Shown here piece by piece: positions 32,895 through 40,486 of a stretch of 43,996 nucleotides of DNA. Made by a program: the position numbers and the translations under genes. The notes under the pieces are model-generated. The model saw only the letters and a list, made by a program, of their open reading frames with translations. It was not told where the DNA came from and ran no database searches. Each line of letters opens with the position of its first letter. Within the stretch, counting starts at the first letter, position 1. Source of the DNA: Pseudomonadota bacterium (GTDB lineage: Bacteria > Chloroflexota > UBA6077 > JAJPHF01); contig JAJPHF010000073.1 of the NCBI GenBank assembly GCA_021325365.1, positions 1 to 43,996 of the forward strand. Direction: 5' to 3'.

Positions 32895-33455
32895 TCACAC
32901 CGCCCTCGGGTGACCCTCAACCAGGAGGTGGACCACCGCGTCGTCGGCTACCGTCACTAGCGTATCACCGATATGGAGAGGAGCACCTGTCCCGACGTAG
33001 TCCCGCCGAAGCTCTGCGGTTTCACCGGACAGCCAGCGTTCTAGCCTCGGCAGGAAACGCGCGGCGCGGAGCGGATAGCGGATGATCTGCCCATTCTTGC
33101 CATCGATCTGGACGTCGTCGAGCACTCCGAGCACAACACCGCTGCTGCCTATTACTGTGCGGCCGACGATCTGAGAGAGGCGCGGCAGGTGCGCGAGCCG
33201 CTCGAGGTCACAGTCGCGCTCGCCCTCGTCGTGGATCGTGATCGCGTCGGGTCCTAGCGCATGCACGGCTGGGCCCGGCAGGACCAACAGTCGTCCAGGG
33301 CCGGTCCGCGACGAGCGTTGGGTCACGATGAGGCCCGCCACGCGGTGACCAACCGGATCGAGCACGATGTCGGCTAGCTCGCCAATCTTCTCCGCGGCGC
33401 CCAGGTCGATCACCGGCCGCCCGCGCAGCTCTGTTCCTCGCAGCATAGAGACCAT
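32895..33455 (-). CDS. PRC-barrel domain protein
   Basis: The product is 186 residues. Two PRC-barrel-like units are visible: TELRGRPVIDLGAAEKIGELADIVLDPVGHRVAGLIV near the N-terminus, and IVGRTVIGSSGVVLGVLDDVQIDGKNGQIIRYPL in the second half, each with the typical G-(x)n-D-(v/i)-x-(l/i) pattern. PRC-barrels occur in photosynthetic reaction centre H subunits, in RimM, and in many small proteins of unknown role. The start is not well marked: ATG 33455 or 33446. It is convergent with the selenoprotein gene and divergent from the binding-protein gene. Codon use is somewhat less GC-rich than nearby. Confidence 0.8.
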   Translation of the reverse strand: MVSMLRGTELRGRPVIDLGAAEKIGELADIVLDPVGHRVAGLIVTQRSSRTGPGRLLVLPGPAVHALGPDAITIHDEGERDCDLERLAHLPRLSQIVGRTVIGSSGVVLGVLDDVQIDGKNGQIIRYPLRAARFLPRLERWLSGETAELRRDYVGTGAPLHIGDTLVTVADDAVVHLLVEGHPRAV

Positions 33456-33575
33456 CCAGATCGATGAGCTACCAGGTGCCTGCAGGCTCCATGCCGGTTA
33501 GCTGTCAACCTGGGGACGTCGCCTAGTGCTCCGCCGCGGCCGCGGCTCCCACCCGAAATCTTCACCGGCTTATCA

Positions 33576-33617
33576 CCACTTAGTGGCGAGAACGGGTTGT
33601 AGGTTATCCTACTCGCC
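33576..33617. promoter_or_regulatory. Cluster of inverted repeats before the binding-protein gene
   Basis: Within 42 bp are CCACT-T-AGTGG (33576-33586), the outer pair GGCGAG (33585-33590) with CTCGCC (33612-33617), and GTAGG-TTAT-CCTAC (33599-33612). The region is AT-richer than its surroundings and lies about 70 bp before the binding-protein start. Operator sites are likely; a definite promoter was not identified. Confidence 0.4.
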
Positions 33618-33682
33618 AGGACAATGACGACGCGGGGATGGTTCCTGGCCCCGACGTCACCGCTCAGGCCCCGGAGGCTGCC

Positions 33683-34831
33683 ATGCTGCCTGGATTCCGC
33701 TCGCTTATCGTGCTGCCGGTCGTCGCCTTCGTCGCCCTAGCCTGCGGGCCCAGCGCCGCGCCGACGATCGCGCCGGCGGCCGCCCCGCCCGCCACGGCGA
33801 TCACGGCGCCGCCGGCCGCGCAGTCTGCTCCGGCCGCGTCCACCGGCCCGGGCACGCGGCCGCTGGACCCGCCCCTCAGCCCGCCGATGACGGTGCGCGT
33901 GGGCATGCTCAGCCAGACCTCGGATGCGGGCATCTTCATCGCCGAGGACAGGGGCTACTTCCGCGAGCAAGGCATCGAAATCGAGTCGTTGCCGTTCCAG
34001 ACGGCGCAGCAGATGGTGGCGCCGCTCGGCGCCGGCCAGCTCGACATCGGCGGCGGGGCCACGAGCGCCGCGCTGCTCAACGCCGTGGCCCGCGACGTGC
34101 CGATCCGTATCGTGGCGGACAAGGGCTCCACGCCGCCGGGCTTCGGCTTCCAGGGCCTGCTCGTGCGCAAGGACCTCCTCGACAGCGGCGTGGTCCGCGA
34201 CTGCGCCAGCTTCAAGGATCTGCGCATCGCGGTGACCGGTCCCGGCGTGAGTCAGGAGCCGGGCATCGAGCACGCGCTGCACGATTGCGGGCTGGGCATC
34301 AAGGACGTGCAGCTCGTCCCGATGGGCTTTCCCGACATGCCGAACGCCGCGCGCAACGGCGCCATCGACGCGGCGATGATGATCGAGCCGCTACTCACCA
34401 GCGCGGTGAACTCGGGCGTGTTCGGGATCTACAAGCGCACCGACGAGTTCTATCCGAACCAGCAGATCGCCGTGATCCTCTACGCGCCCCATCTCATCAA
34501 CCAGCAGCGGGCGGTCGGCGAGCGGTTCATGCTCGCCTACGTGAAGGGGCTGCGCGATCACTGGGACGCCTTCACCCGCGGCGTGGGCAAGGCCGAGATC
34601 ATCGACATCCTCAGCCGCTACACCACGGTGAAGGACAAGGCCGTGCTCGAGCAGTTGACGCCGGTCGGCCTGAACCCCGACGGCTACATCAACATGGGCA
34701 CCTTCGCCGACGACGTGGAGTGGTGGACCGACCACGGCTACGTGCAGGGCCACGTCGACCCGGCGTCCGTGGTCGACAACTCGTTCGTCGACTACGCCAT
34801 CGAGCGCCTGGGCCGCTACACGCCGCGCTAG
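33683..34831 (+). CDS. ABC-transporter substrate-binding lipoprotein, NMT1/THI5 (SsuA) type
   Basis: From ATG 33683 (GGAGG five bases upstream) the product is 382 residues. A lipoprotein signal ends FVALAC, with the lipid cysteine near residue 21, and an Ala/Pro-rich linker follows. The binding fold has MTVRVGMLSQTSDAGIFIAEDRGYFREQGIEIESLPF, GAGQLDIGGGATSAALLNAVARDVPIRIV and an ending with WWTDHGYVQGHVDPASVVDNSFVDYAIERLG. Members bind sulfonates, nitrate, taurine, riboflavin or thiamin precursors. No permease or ATPase gene lies beside it, and no riboswitch was seen, so the ligand cannot be named. It probably works with transporter genes elsewhere. Confidence 0.92.
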   Translation: MLPGFRSLIVLPVVAFVALACGPSAAPTIAPAAAPPATAITAPPAAQSAPAASTGPGTRPLDPPLSPPMTVRVGMLSQTSDAGIFIAEDRGYFREQGIEIESLPFQTAQQMVAPLGAGQLDIGGGATSAALLNAVARDVPIRIVADKGSTPPGFGFQGLLVRKDLLDSGVVRDCASFKDLRIAVTGPGVSQEPGIEHALHDCGLGIKDVQLVPMGFPDMPNAARNGAIDAAMMIEPLLTSAVNSGVFGIYKRTDEFYPNQQIAVILYAPHLINQQRAVGERFMLAYVKGLRDHWDAFTRGVGKAEIIDILSRYTTVKDKAVLEQLTPVGLNPDGYINMGTFADDVEWWTDHGYVQGHVDPASVVDNSFVDYAIERLGRYTPR

Positions 34832-34856
34832 CGCGACGAGCAGTACCGAACTGGTA

Positions 34857-34890
34857 TGTAACGTTCGCCGCCTCCCATCCGTTTGATATA
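34857..34890 (+). promoter_or_regulatory. ECF-like promoter, copy 1 (FecR-domain gene)
   Basis: TGTAACGTTC (34857-34866) is followed by CCGTTTGATATA (34879-34890). Almost the same pair, with one base less between, stands before the secreted-protein gene at 37367. The layout (a -35 ending in AAC-G-T, then a CGT-containing -10) resembles ECF sigma-factor promoters. No sigma-factor gene is in the window. Confidence 0.55.
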
Positions 34891-34903
34891 GCGGGACCCG
34901 CTG

Positions 34904-34930
34904 CGAAGCGCCGGGCAGTCCGGCGCTTCG
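34904..34930 (+). other. Hairpin in the leader of the FecR-domain gene
   Basis: CGAAGCGCCGG (34904-34914) pairs perfectly with CCGGCGCTTCG (34920-34930) around a 5-base loop. It ends 19 bp before the start at 34950 and lies downstream of the putative promoter, so it may be a leader attenuator or a terminator for the preceding binding-protein gene. Confidence 0.5.
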
Positions 34931-34949
34931 TGTGTTGGGCTGGGAGAGC

Positions 34950-37241
34950 ATGCAGGTAGCTCGTCGCTGGTCTCGCTCGCGGCTGCGCTCCGCGCTGGTA
35001 GTCGCCCTGCTGGCCACTCTGCTGGTCGGGCCAATGCCGCGAGCGGGCGCGAATCCCGCCCCGGACGACGCGCCGCCGTCGGCCGGCGCGGTTGCCGCCT
35101 CGGACGACGTGCTGCCCTCCGCCGCTGCCGTCCCTAACCCCGCTGCCGATCCCGTTGCCGTTCCCTCCCTCGGCCAGCCGCCCGCGGCGCTCATCCCGGG
35201 CCCCGGCCCGAGTCAGATCGCCGACGGAGATACCAGCAGCGGGTCGGGAGGCGCGGATTCGGTCGCCCCGCAGCAGCTTGAGGACCAGGCGACCCTCGAG
35301 ACGCGGCAGCCCGAGGTGCAGTGGTCGGCCGCCGGCGCGACCGACTGGCAGACGGTCCCGACTCGGCAGACGGTCGTGGTGGGCGACCGCGTGCGGACCG
35401 GTCCGGGCGCCAGCGCGCGCCTGACCTACTTCGAAGGATCGTCAACCGATATCGGCCCCGACACGGGGCTGCTCGTGCAGCGCCTCGAGCACACTGCGAA
35501 CGGCAACATCGTCACCAGTCTGTTCCAGTCGGTGGGCACCACCGTCAGCCGCGTGGTCCAGCTTGTGGACCCATCGGCCGGCTTCCAGGTCGAGACGCCC
35601 GCGGCCACGGCCTTCGTCCGCGGCACGATGCCGCGGGTCGAAGTCACGCCCAGCGGCGTCACGCGCGTCTCGAACATCCCGGACAACACGGGCGGCCTCG
35701 TCAACGTCCTGGGCAAGGATCCCAACGCCACGCAGGTCACCCTGCAGCCGGGCGAGTTCACCGACGTCACGCCCGGCCAGCCGCCGGCCACGCCGCGCCC
35801 GCTGAGCGCCCTGCAGGCGCCTGGCCTCCAGGGACTCGGGGGGACGGCGAACGCCATCGCCCAGCGGCAGCAGCAGCGGCAACAGCAACAGCAGCTCGCC
35901 CAGCAGCAGCTCGCCCAGGCCCGGACAGGCCTGGTCGCGGGGCTGTTCGAGGCCCAGCAGCTCACCCTGCAAGAACAGCAGTTGCTCCAGCAGATCAACG
36001 AGCTACTCATCCCGACGCCTACGCCCACCGCGACCCCAACGATCAAGCCCCCATTCCAGTCCCCAACGCCGACGCGGGTGGGGCAGATCACGCCGCTGCC
36101 GGTAGGTACGGCGACGCCGACGCCGCTCCCCCTGCCGACCCTCGCCACCGGCCAGCTCCGCATCGTGCTGACCTGGGGCGCCACGCCGCGTGACCTCGAC
36201 TCGCACCTCTGGGTGCCGACGGGCAGCGCGCCGGCCGCGGCGGTGCCGGGCGCCGACCCGCTCGCCAGCGACGCCATGCGCTTGCTGAGCCGGCTCGACG
36301 GGCCAAGCTCAGACTTCGGCATCAGCAGCGTGCTGGGGCAGGCAGGGCCCTCGCCGACGCCGACCGCCACCACCACGCCGACGCCGACGCCGACGAGCAC
36401 CGCGACGCCAACGAGCACCGCGACCGCGACGAGTACGGCGACGCCAACGCGCACGCTGACGCCGACGACGACCAGCACGCCGACCCCCGGCGTCCCGCCG
36501 ACGCCGCCGGTTTCCGGCACGCCGGGCGTGCCGTGCGCGACGCAGGTCGGTCAGACCTGCACGATTACGGGCCAGGTGCACGGCGGTTGGACCAAGACGG
36601 GCTCCGGCCAGCTCACTGTGAGCGCGTCGGCTCCCGCGGGCGCCCTCGCGAGCGCGGCCCCGACCATCTTCGTGCCGACTACCGCGAACCCCAATGGCGA
36701 GGCGTTTCCCTGCGAGGCGCCGGCACTCGGCGGCGGGAGCACGTTCTGCCAGGTCAACACGGCCGGGGACCCGCTGCAGGGCGCGACCGTGACGATCGAC
36801 TTCCCACTGGCCAGCGGGGGCTTCGCCGCGGCGATCGGCACGACCAGCGGGCCCGTTGGCACGCCGACGGCCACGCCTACGCCGACCAGCCAGTTCACCG
36901 AGGTGTTCTTCGCGAACCGCGGCAGCGCGACCAGCCCGCCGTTCGCCACGCTGGACATCGACGTGACGACCGGCTTCGGGCCCGAGACGATTACGATCGA
37001 GCGCCTCCTGCCCGGCCAGTACACGTACGCGGTCCACAACTTCAGCAACGAGGCCCCCCTGTCGAGCAGCGGCGCCCAAGTCCAGGTGCTAAGCCCCACG
37101 GGAGTGGTGGCCACGTTCACGGTTCCCGCCGGCAGCGGGCGCTGGTGGACGGTATTCACCATCAACGGCAGCACGGGCGCGATCACGCCCGTGAACACGA
37201 TCAGCAACTCGCCGCCGCTGCCGAGCGCGGTCGGCTTCTGA
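34950..37241 (+). CDS. Secreted FecR-domain protein with Thr-Pro linkers and a split beta domain
   Basis: From ATG 34950 the product is about 763 residues. It has a signal peptide (hydrophobic about 15-30), a disordered Ala/Pro stretch to about 110, then a FecR domain (TDWQTVPTRQTVVVGDRVRTGPGASARLTYFEGSSTDIGP, FQVETPAATAFVRGTMPRVEV). A Gln-rich helix follows (RQQQRQQQQQLAQQQL), then TPT linkers. From about 400 comes RIVLTWGATPRDLDSHLWVP, the opening of a beta domain like DUF2135/YfaP. Its continuation, VFFANRG...ATLDIDVTTGFGPETITIERLLPGQYTYAVHN, appears only at about 650; between lies a roughly 200-residue insert with a further TP-rich linker and an unknown beta domain. It is probably surface-exposed. 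FecR domains elsewhere act in iron signalling, but here the protein is more likely structural. It shares a promoter motif with the next gene. Confidence 0.85.
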   Translation: MQVARRWSRSRLRSALVVALLATLLVGPMPRAGANPAPDDAPPSAGAVAASDDVLPSAAAVPNPAADPVAVPSLGQPPAALIPGPGPSQIADGDTSSGSGGADSVAPQQLEDQATLETRQPEVQWSAAGATDWQTVPTRQTVVVGDRVRTGPGASARLTYFEGSSTDIGPDTGLLVQRLEHTANGNIVTSLFQSVGTTVSRVVQLVDPSAGFQVETPAATAFVRGTMPRVEVTPSGVTRVSNIPDNTGGLVNVLGKDPNATQVTLQPGEFTDVTPGQPPATPRPLSALQAPGLQGLGGTANAIAQRQQQRQQQQQLAQQQLAQARTGLVAGLFEAQQLTLQEQQLLQQINELLIPTPTPTATPTIKPPFQSPTPTRVGQITPLPVGTATPTPLPLPTLATGQLRIVLTWGATPRDLDSHLWVPTGSAPAAAVPGADPLASDAMRLLSRLDGPSSDFGISSVLGQAGPSPTPTATTTPTPTPTSTATPTSTATATSTATPTRTLTPTTTSTPTPGVPPTPPVSGTPGVPCATQVGQTCTITGQVHGGWTKTGSGQLTVSASAPAGALASAAPTIFVPTTANPNGEAFPCEAPALGGGSTFCQVNTAGDPLQGATVTIDFPLASGGFAAAIGTTSGPVGTPTATPTPTSQFTEVFFANRGSATSPPFATLDIDVTTGFGPETITIERLLPGQYTYAVHNFSNEAPLSSSGAQVQVLSPTGVVATFTVPAGSGRWWTVFTINGSTGAITPVNTISNSPPLPSAVGF
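36345..36500. repeat. Degenerate tandem repeat encoding a Thr-Pro/Thr-Ala linker
   Basis: Units related to ACGCCGACGCCG and ACGAGCACCGCG recur through this stretch and encode the TPTATTTPTPTPTSTATPTS-type linker of the FecR-domain protein. Such minisatellite coding stretches vary in length between strains. Confidence 0.6.
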
Positions 37242-37262
37242 CGGGGAGGTGCTACGCCGTCG

Positions 37263-37295
37263 TGTAACGTTCTACTCTGGCAGCCGTTTATATAT
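37263..37295 (+). promoter_or_regulatory. ECF-like promoter, copy 2 (secreted-protein gene)
   Basis: TGTAACGTTC (37263-37272) and CCGTTTATATAT (37284-37295) match copy 1 at 34857-34890 in sequence and near-identical spacing, and lie about 70 bp before the start at 37367. Shared control of the two secreted proteins is the simplest reading. Confidence 0.55.
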
Positions 37296-37366
37296 TGAAC
37301 GACGATGACCCGGTCGTCCCCGCTGCTTGTGCAAACTTACGGCTACTCTCGGTCTGGGAGGAACCA

Positions 37367-38122
37367 ATGCGTAGAGCCCTGATCATTGCCGCGCTTCTAA
37401 CGTGCGGCTTCGCGACCCCCACCTATGCGCAGGGTGATGCGACATCGTCCTGCGTGGCTCAGAACCTGCAGACGGTCGTGCAGCCGCTGCTGATGCAGGC
37501 CATGCAGTTCAGCCCTCAGGGGATGAATGGTACCTATGTGCCGCTGTCCCAGCCGTTCGCGCCGGGCGCGTACGCCTTCCCGCCAGGCGTCCCCCCCGGG
37601 CCGCCCTCTCTGGCGCCGCCGACCGCTGCGTACAACCTGAGCTCGCTCTACACCGGCCTGAGTGCCCTACCGCCGCCAGGCACCCTGGCCTCGCAGCAGA
37701 TCGCGCAGTTCCTGATCCAGAGCGGCCGCGTCAACCCGGCCGCGCCCAACCCGGCCAACGCCGAGCTGTACATCGCCCTGGCGAACCTGCAGCAGACGGA
37801 GCAGGCCCGCACCCAGCAGCAGGCACTGCTCGCCCAGCAGCAGGGCCAGTACCTGAACAGCCTGTATCAGCTCTCGTCGAGCTACCAGGTCACATCGCTG
37901 GACTGGCAGGAGGCCTACTCCTCGCTGGCCTCGGCCTGGATGAACTACATCAACTCGATGTGCGGCGCGGCGGCCAGCGGAGCCTCGGCAGGCGTCGCGC
38001 CCTCGCCGGCCCTGTCCACCACGGAGAACCAGCCGGTGCCGACCTACCCGGCCGGCAACTACCCGGGGACGATGTGTGGCGCGCCGGGTTATCCGTGTCT
38101 CCCTCCTGGCGTTGGCCGCTAG
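37367..38122 (+). CDS. Secreted protein of unknown function
   Basis: The product is 251 residues from ATG 37367 (GGGAGGAACC upstream). The signal peptide is MRRALIIAALLTCGFATPTYAQ. The mature part is rich in Gln, Pro, Ala and Tyr: SSCVAQNLQTVVQPLLMQAM, a Pro-rich stretch (PGAYAFPPGVPPGPPSLAPP), then helical NLQQTEQARTQQQALLAQQQGQYLNSL, and a C-terminal tail with several cysteines (MCGAAAS, TMCGAPGYPCLPP) that may form disulfides. I do not recognise a family. The Gln-rich helix resembles the one in the FecR-domain protein upstream, and both genes carry the same promoter motif, so they may act together at the cell surface. Confidence 0.8.
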   Translation: MRRALIIAALLTCGFATPTYAQGDATSSCVAQNLQTVVQPLLMQAMQFSPQGMNGTYVPLSQPFAPGAYAFPPGVPPGPPSLAPPTAAYNLSSLYTGLSALPPPGTLASQQIAQFLIQSGRVNPAAPNPANAELYIALANLQQTEQARTQQQALLAQQQGQYLNSLYQLSSSYQVTSLDWQEAYSSLASAWMNYINSMCGAAASGASAGVAPSPALSTTENQPVPTYPAGNYPGTMCGAPGYPCLPPGVGR

Positions 38123-38144
38123 TCCGCTCTCGCTCCCAGACCAG

Positions 38145-38180
38145 CCACGAGCCCGGGCCAGAACTGGCCCGGGCTCGTGG
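38145..38180. terminator. Perfect 17-bp bidirectional hairpin
   Basis: CCACGAGCCCGGGCCAG (38145-38161) and its exact complement (38164-38180) flank two A residues. It lies between the convergent secreted-protein and proline dehydrogenase genes. Confidence 0.8.
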
Positions 38181-38200
38181 TGTGTCCGTACCCTGGCGCC

Positions 38201-39139
38201 TCAGGCCGCGCGCGCGCCGCGCGCCTCCGCCCACAGCGAGCGCGCCAGGAACAGCAGATTCGCCGGCCGCTCCGCCAGGCGCCGCGTCAGATAGGGGTAC
38301 CACTCCCGGCCGTAGGGCACGTAGACCCGCACACGGTAGCCGGCCCGCGCCAGCGCCTCCTGGAGATCGCGGCGCACGCCGTAGAGCATCTGGAACTCGA
38401 AGCTATCGCGTGGGCGCCGTAGCGCTTCCGCGTCGGCGCGCGCCCGCGCGATGAGCCGCGGATCGTGCGTGGCCAGCGCCGCGTAGGTGTCCGCCTCCAG
38501 CAGCCGTCGCGCCAGCCGCGCGTAGCTAGCATCGACGTCGGCCTTGTCGCGGTAGGCGACGTCGGGCGGCTCGCTGTAGGCCCCCTTGCACAGCCGTACG
38601 GTCGCACCGAGCGCGAGCACGTCGGCGAGGTCTCGCTCGGTGCGATAGAGATAGGCCTGCAGCACCACTCCCACGTTGTGGAAGCGCGGCCATACCGCCC
38701 GCAGCAGATCGAGCGTGACCTGGGTGTAGGCCGACGTCTCCATGTCGATGCGCACGAACACGCCAGCGGCGGCGGCCGTGGCCAGCACGCGCTCGAGACG
38801 CGCCTGGCACCCGCCGCGGTCGAGGCGCAGGCCAAGCTGGCTCAACTTGATGGAGATCCCGCTCCGCACCCGCTCGCGGGCGATGGCCGCGACCACGGCC
38901 TCGTAGGCCGCCACGGCGGCGTCGGCAGCCGCCGGGTCGGCCACGTCTTCACCGAGGTGGTCCAGGGAGACCCGGAAGCCGCCCCTGTTGAGGTCGCGGG
39001 CCACGGCCAGGGCATCGGTGAGCGTCTCGCCGGCCACGAATCGGTCCCGCAGGGGCCGCGCCAGAGCGTGGCCCACCACGAATTCTTGCACGGCCGGCTG
39101 GGTGGTAACCCCCAGCACCGTGTTACGCCAGAGCGACAT
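38201..39139 (-). CDS. Proline dehydrogenase
   Basis: The product is 312 residues from ATG 39139 (AGGAGGG upstream). It is a monofunctional FAD-dependent TIM-barrel enzyme that oxidises proline to pyrroline-5-carboxylate at the membrane. Motifs are SLDHLGEDV, GISIKLSQLGL, VFVRIDMETSAYT, VGVVLQAYLYRTERD, VRLCKGAYSEP, ALATHDPRLI, FEFQMLYGVRRDLQ and VYVPYGREWYPYLTRRLAERPAN. These match the PutA/ProDH core closely. The frame is open upstream to 39586, but nothing there fits the family. The partner P5C dehydrogenase is not in the window. Confidence 0.95.
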   Translation of the reverse strand: MSLWRNTVLGVTTQPAVQEFVVGHALARPLRDRFVAGETLTDALAVARDLNRGGFRVSLDHLGEDVADPAAADAAVAAYEAVVAAIARERVRSGISIKLSQLGLRLDRGGCQARLERVLATAAAAGVFVRIDMETSAYTQVTLDLLRAVWPRFHNVGVVLQAYLYRTERDLADVLALGATVRLCKGAYSEPPDVAYRDKADVDASYARLARRLLEADTYAALATHDPRLIARARADAEALRRPRDSFEFQMLYGVRRDLQEALARAGYRVRVYVPYGREWYPYLTRRLAERPANLLFLARSLWAEARGARAA

Positions 39140-39191
39140 CGTCGGCCCTCCTAGCAGAGCCTCGCGTCGGTGCAGACCCCTCTTCTTAATT

Positions 39192-39533
39192 TTATGTCGT
39201 GAGCGGGCAGCGAAAGGGGACGCCGGCGTGGCGGATCGCCGGCGCCTCAGTGCTCCTACGCAGGCAGGGTGCCAGGGAGTCCGCCGGTCGGGTACCCGGC
39301 CGGTGGCGGCGCGGGCTGGCTGCGCCGCCCTCCAGGAGGCGCCTCTCTTCGGCGTCTTGCTCGCGATAGAAGACGCGCGTGAGCGCCTGCACCACCACGC
39401 CCGCCAGCGCCTACGATAGTCTCGCCAGCGTGGTGTGCAGGAAGGCCAGCGGGATGGAGAGCAGCCAGACGACGGTGGCGATCGCGGCGCGCAGCGTGGC
39501 GCCGTGCCATTTGCCGCGCTTCTCCGTCGCCGC
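39192..39533 (-). other. Gene-poor stretch with a decayed membrane-protein-like reading frame
   Basis: The 394 bp between proline dehydrogenase and the dienelactone hydrolase hold no convincing gene. In the frame that continues past the hydrolase stop one reads KWHGATLRAAIATVVWLLSI, then PLAFLHTTLARLS, a stop (39411-39413), and then ALAGVVVQALTRVFYREQDA, EERRLLEGG and so on to 39192. The hydrophobic run looks like a membrane helix, but there is no start codon before it. It may be a pseudogene remnant or chance. Confidence 0.25.
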
Positions 39534-40226
39534 TCACGCTCGCACGTGGCGGTCGAGGAAGGCGATGGCTTCCTGCCAGGAGTCACCGGCCGCGACGGGG
39601 TTGTAGGCGCCGCCGTCGGGCACGGTGAAGGCGTGGCCCGTGCCGCTGTAGACCTTCACCTGGAAGGTCTTGCCCAGCGCCTCTAGCCGCTCGCACATCC
39701 GGTAGACGTCGGCGGTGGGCGCCCGGTCGTCGGCCGCGCCGTGGAGGATACACAGCGGCGCCTGGATGCGCTCGGCCAGGTCGTAGGGGTGCTCGGGCTT
39801 CTTGTCGTCGAGCTGGTGATAGAACGGGAACCCATGGAACGAGATGCCGCCCCGCAGCCAGGGATGGTGCTCCAGCGCCAGGTAGACCAACCCCCCGCCG
39901 CGGCAGTAGCCGGCGATGGCGATCCGGTCGCCGTCCACGTACTCCCGGCCGCGCAGGTACTCCGCGGCGTCGGCCACGTAGCGCATCAGGTCGCGGTCGG
40001 GCGGATCCTTGTCCACCGTTTGCCAGTTCAGCAGGCAGCCGACGTAGCCCTCGTCCCCGAACCGCTCGGCCGCGCGCCGCGTGCCCGCGGTGGGCCCGTT
40101 GATGCCGTGGAGCATGATCACGGCCGGGAAGCGGCCGGGCGCCGCCGGGCGCCCGACGTGCGCCTGCAGCGTCACATCTCCGCTGCGAATCTCTGCTGCC
40201 TCGCCGCCGAGTATTCCCCAACCCAT
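39534..40226 (-). CDS. Dienelactone hydrolase family protein
   Basis: The product is 230 residues from ATG 40226 (AGGAGGAGAG upstream). It has an alpha/beta-hydrolase fold with the DLH triad: the cysteine nucleophile in IAGYCRGGGLVYLA, Asp in HGAADDRAPTADV and His in GTGHAFTVPDGGAYN. The opening (GDVTLQAHVGRPAAPGRFPAVIMLHGINGP) is typical. The prototype opens dienelactone to maleylacetate in chlorocatechol breakdown, but many homologues act on other esters. It lies within 3 kb of a maleylacetate-reductase-like gene, which acts on the next compound in that route. Confidence 0.93.
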   Translation of the reverse strand: MGWGILGGEAAEIRSGDVTLQAHVGRPAAPGRFPAVIMLHGINGPTAGTRRAAERFGDEGYVGCLLNWQTVDKDPPDRDLMRYVADAAEYLRGREYVDGDRIAIAGYCRGGGLVYLALEHHPWLRGGISFHGFPFYHQLDDKKPEHPYDLAERIQAPLCILHGAADDRAPTADVYRMCERLEALGKTFQVKVYSGTGHAFTVPDGGAYNPVAAGDSWQEAIAFLDRHVRA

Positions 40227-40486
40227 TCGCTCTCCTCCTGGCCGGATTGCTGCCCCGCGGTCAGGAGCCGGGCTGTTGAGCCTGCCCCCGGCGCGCCGCG
40301 CTGCCACCGCGCCATTATACGCGGCGAGAGGACTCTGTTAGAGGCGGCCGCGGCACATGGGGCACACGGGGTCTCATGGGTGGCAGCGCGATGCCGAACA
40401 GCGAAAGTGCCCGCGTCGAGCGGATAGACCTCTATCATCTAATCGTGGTCAATTGTTGACTTCATTCCGGGAGGAGAGGAGCGCTC

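Noticed and set aside
33460..33682. Thiamin (TPP) riboswitch before the THI5-like binding-protein gene
   Set aside because: Looked for the CUGAGA and ACCUGAUC-type conserved blocks and did not find them; only short inverted repeats are present.
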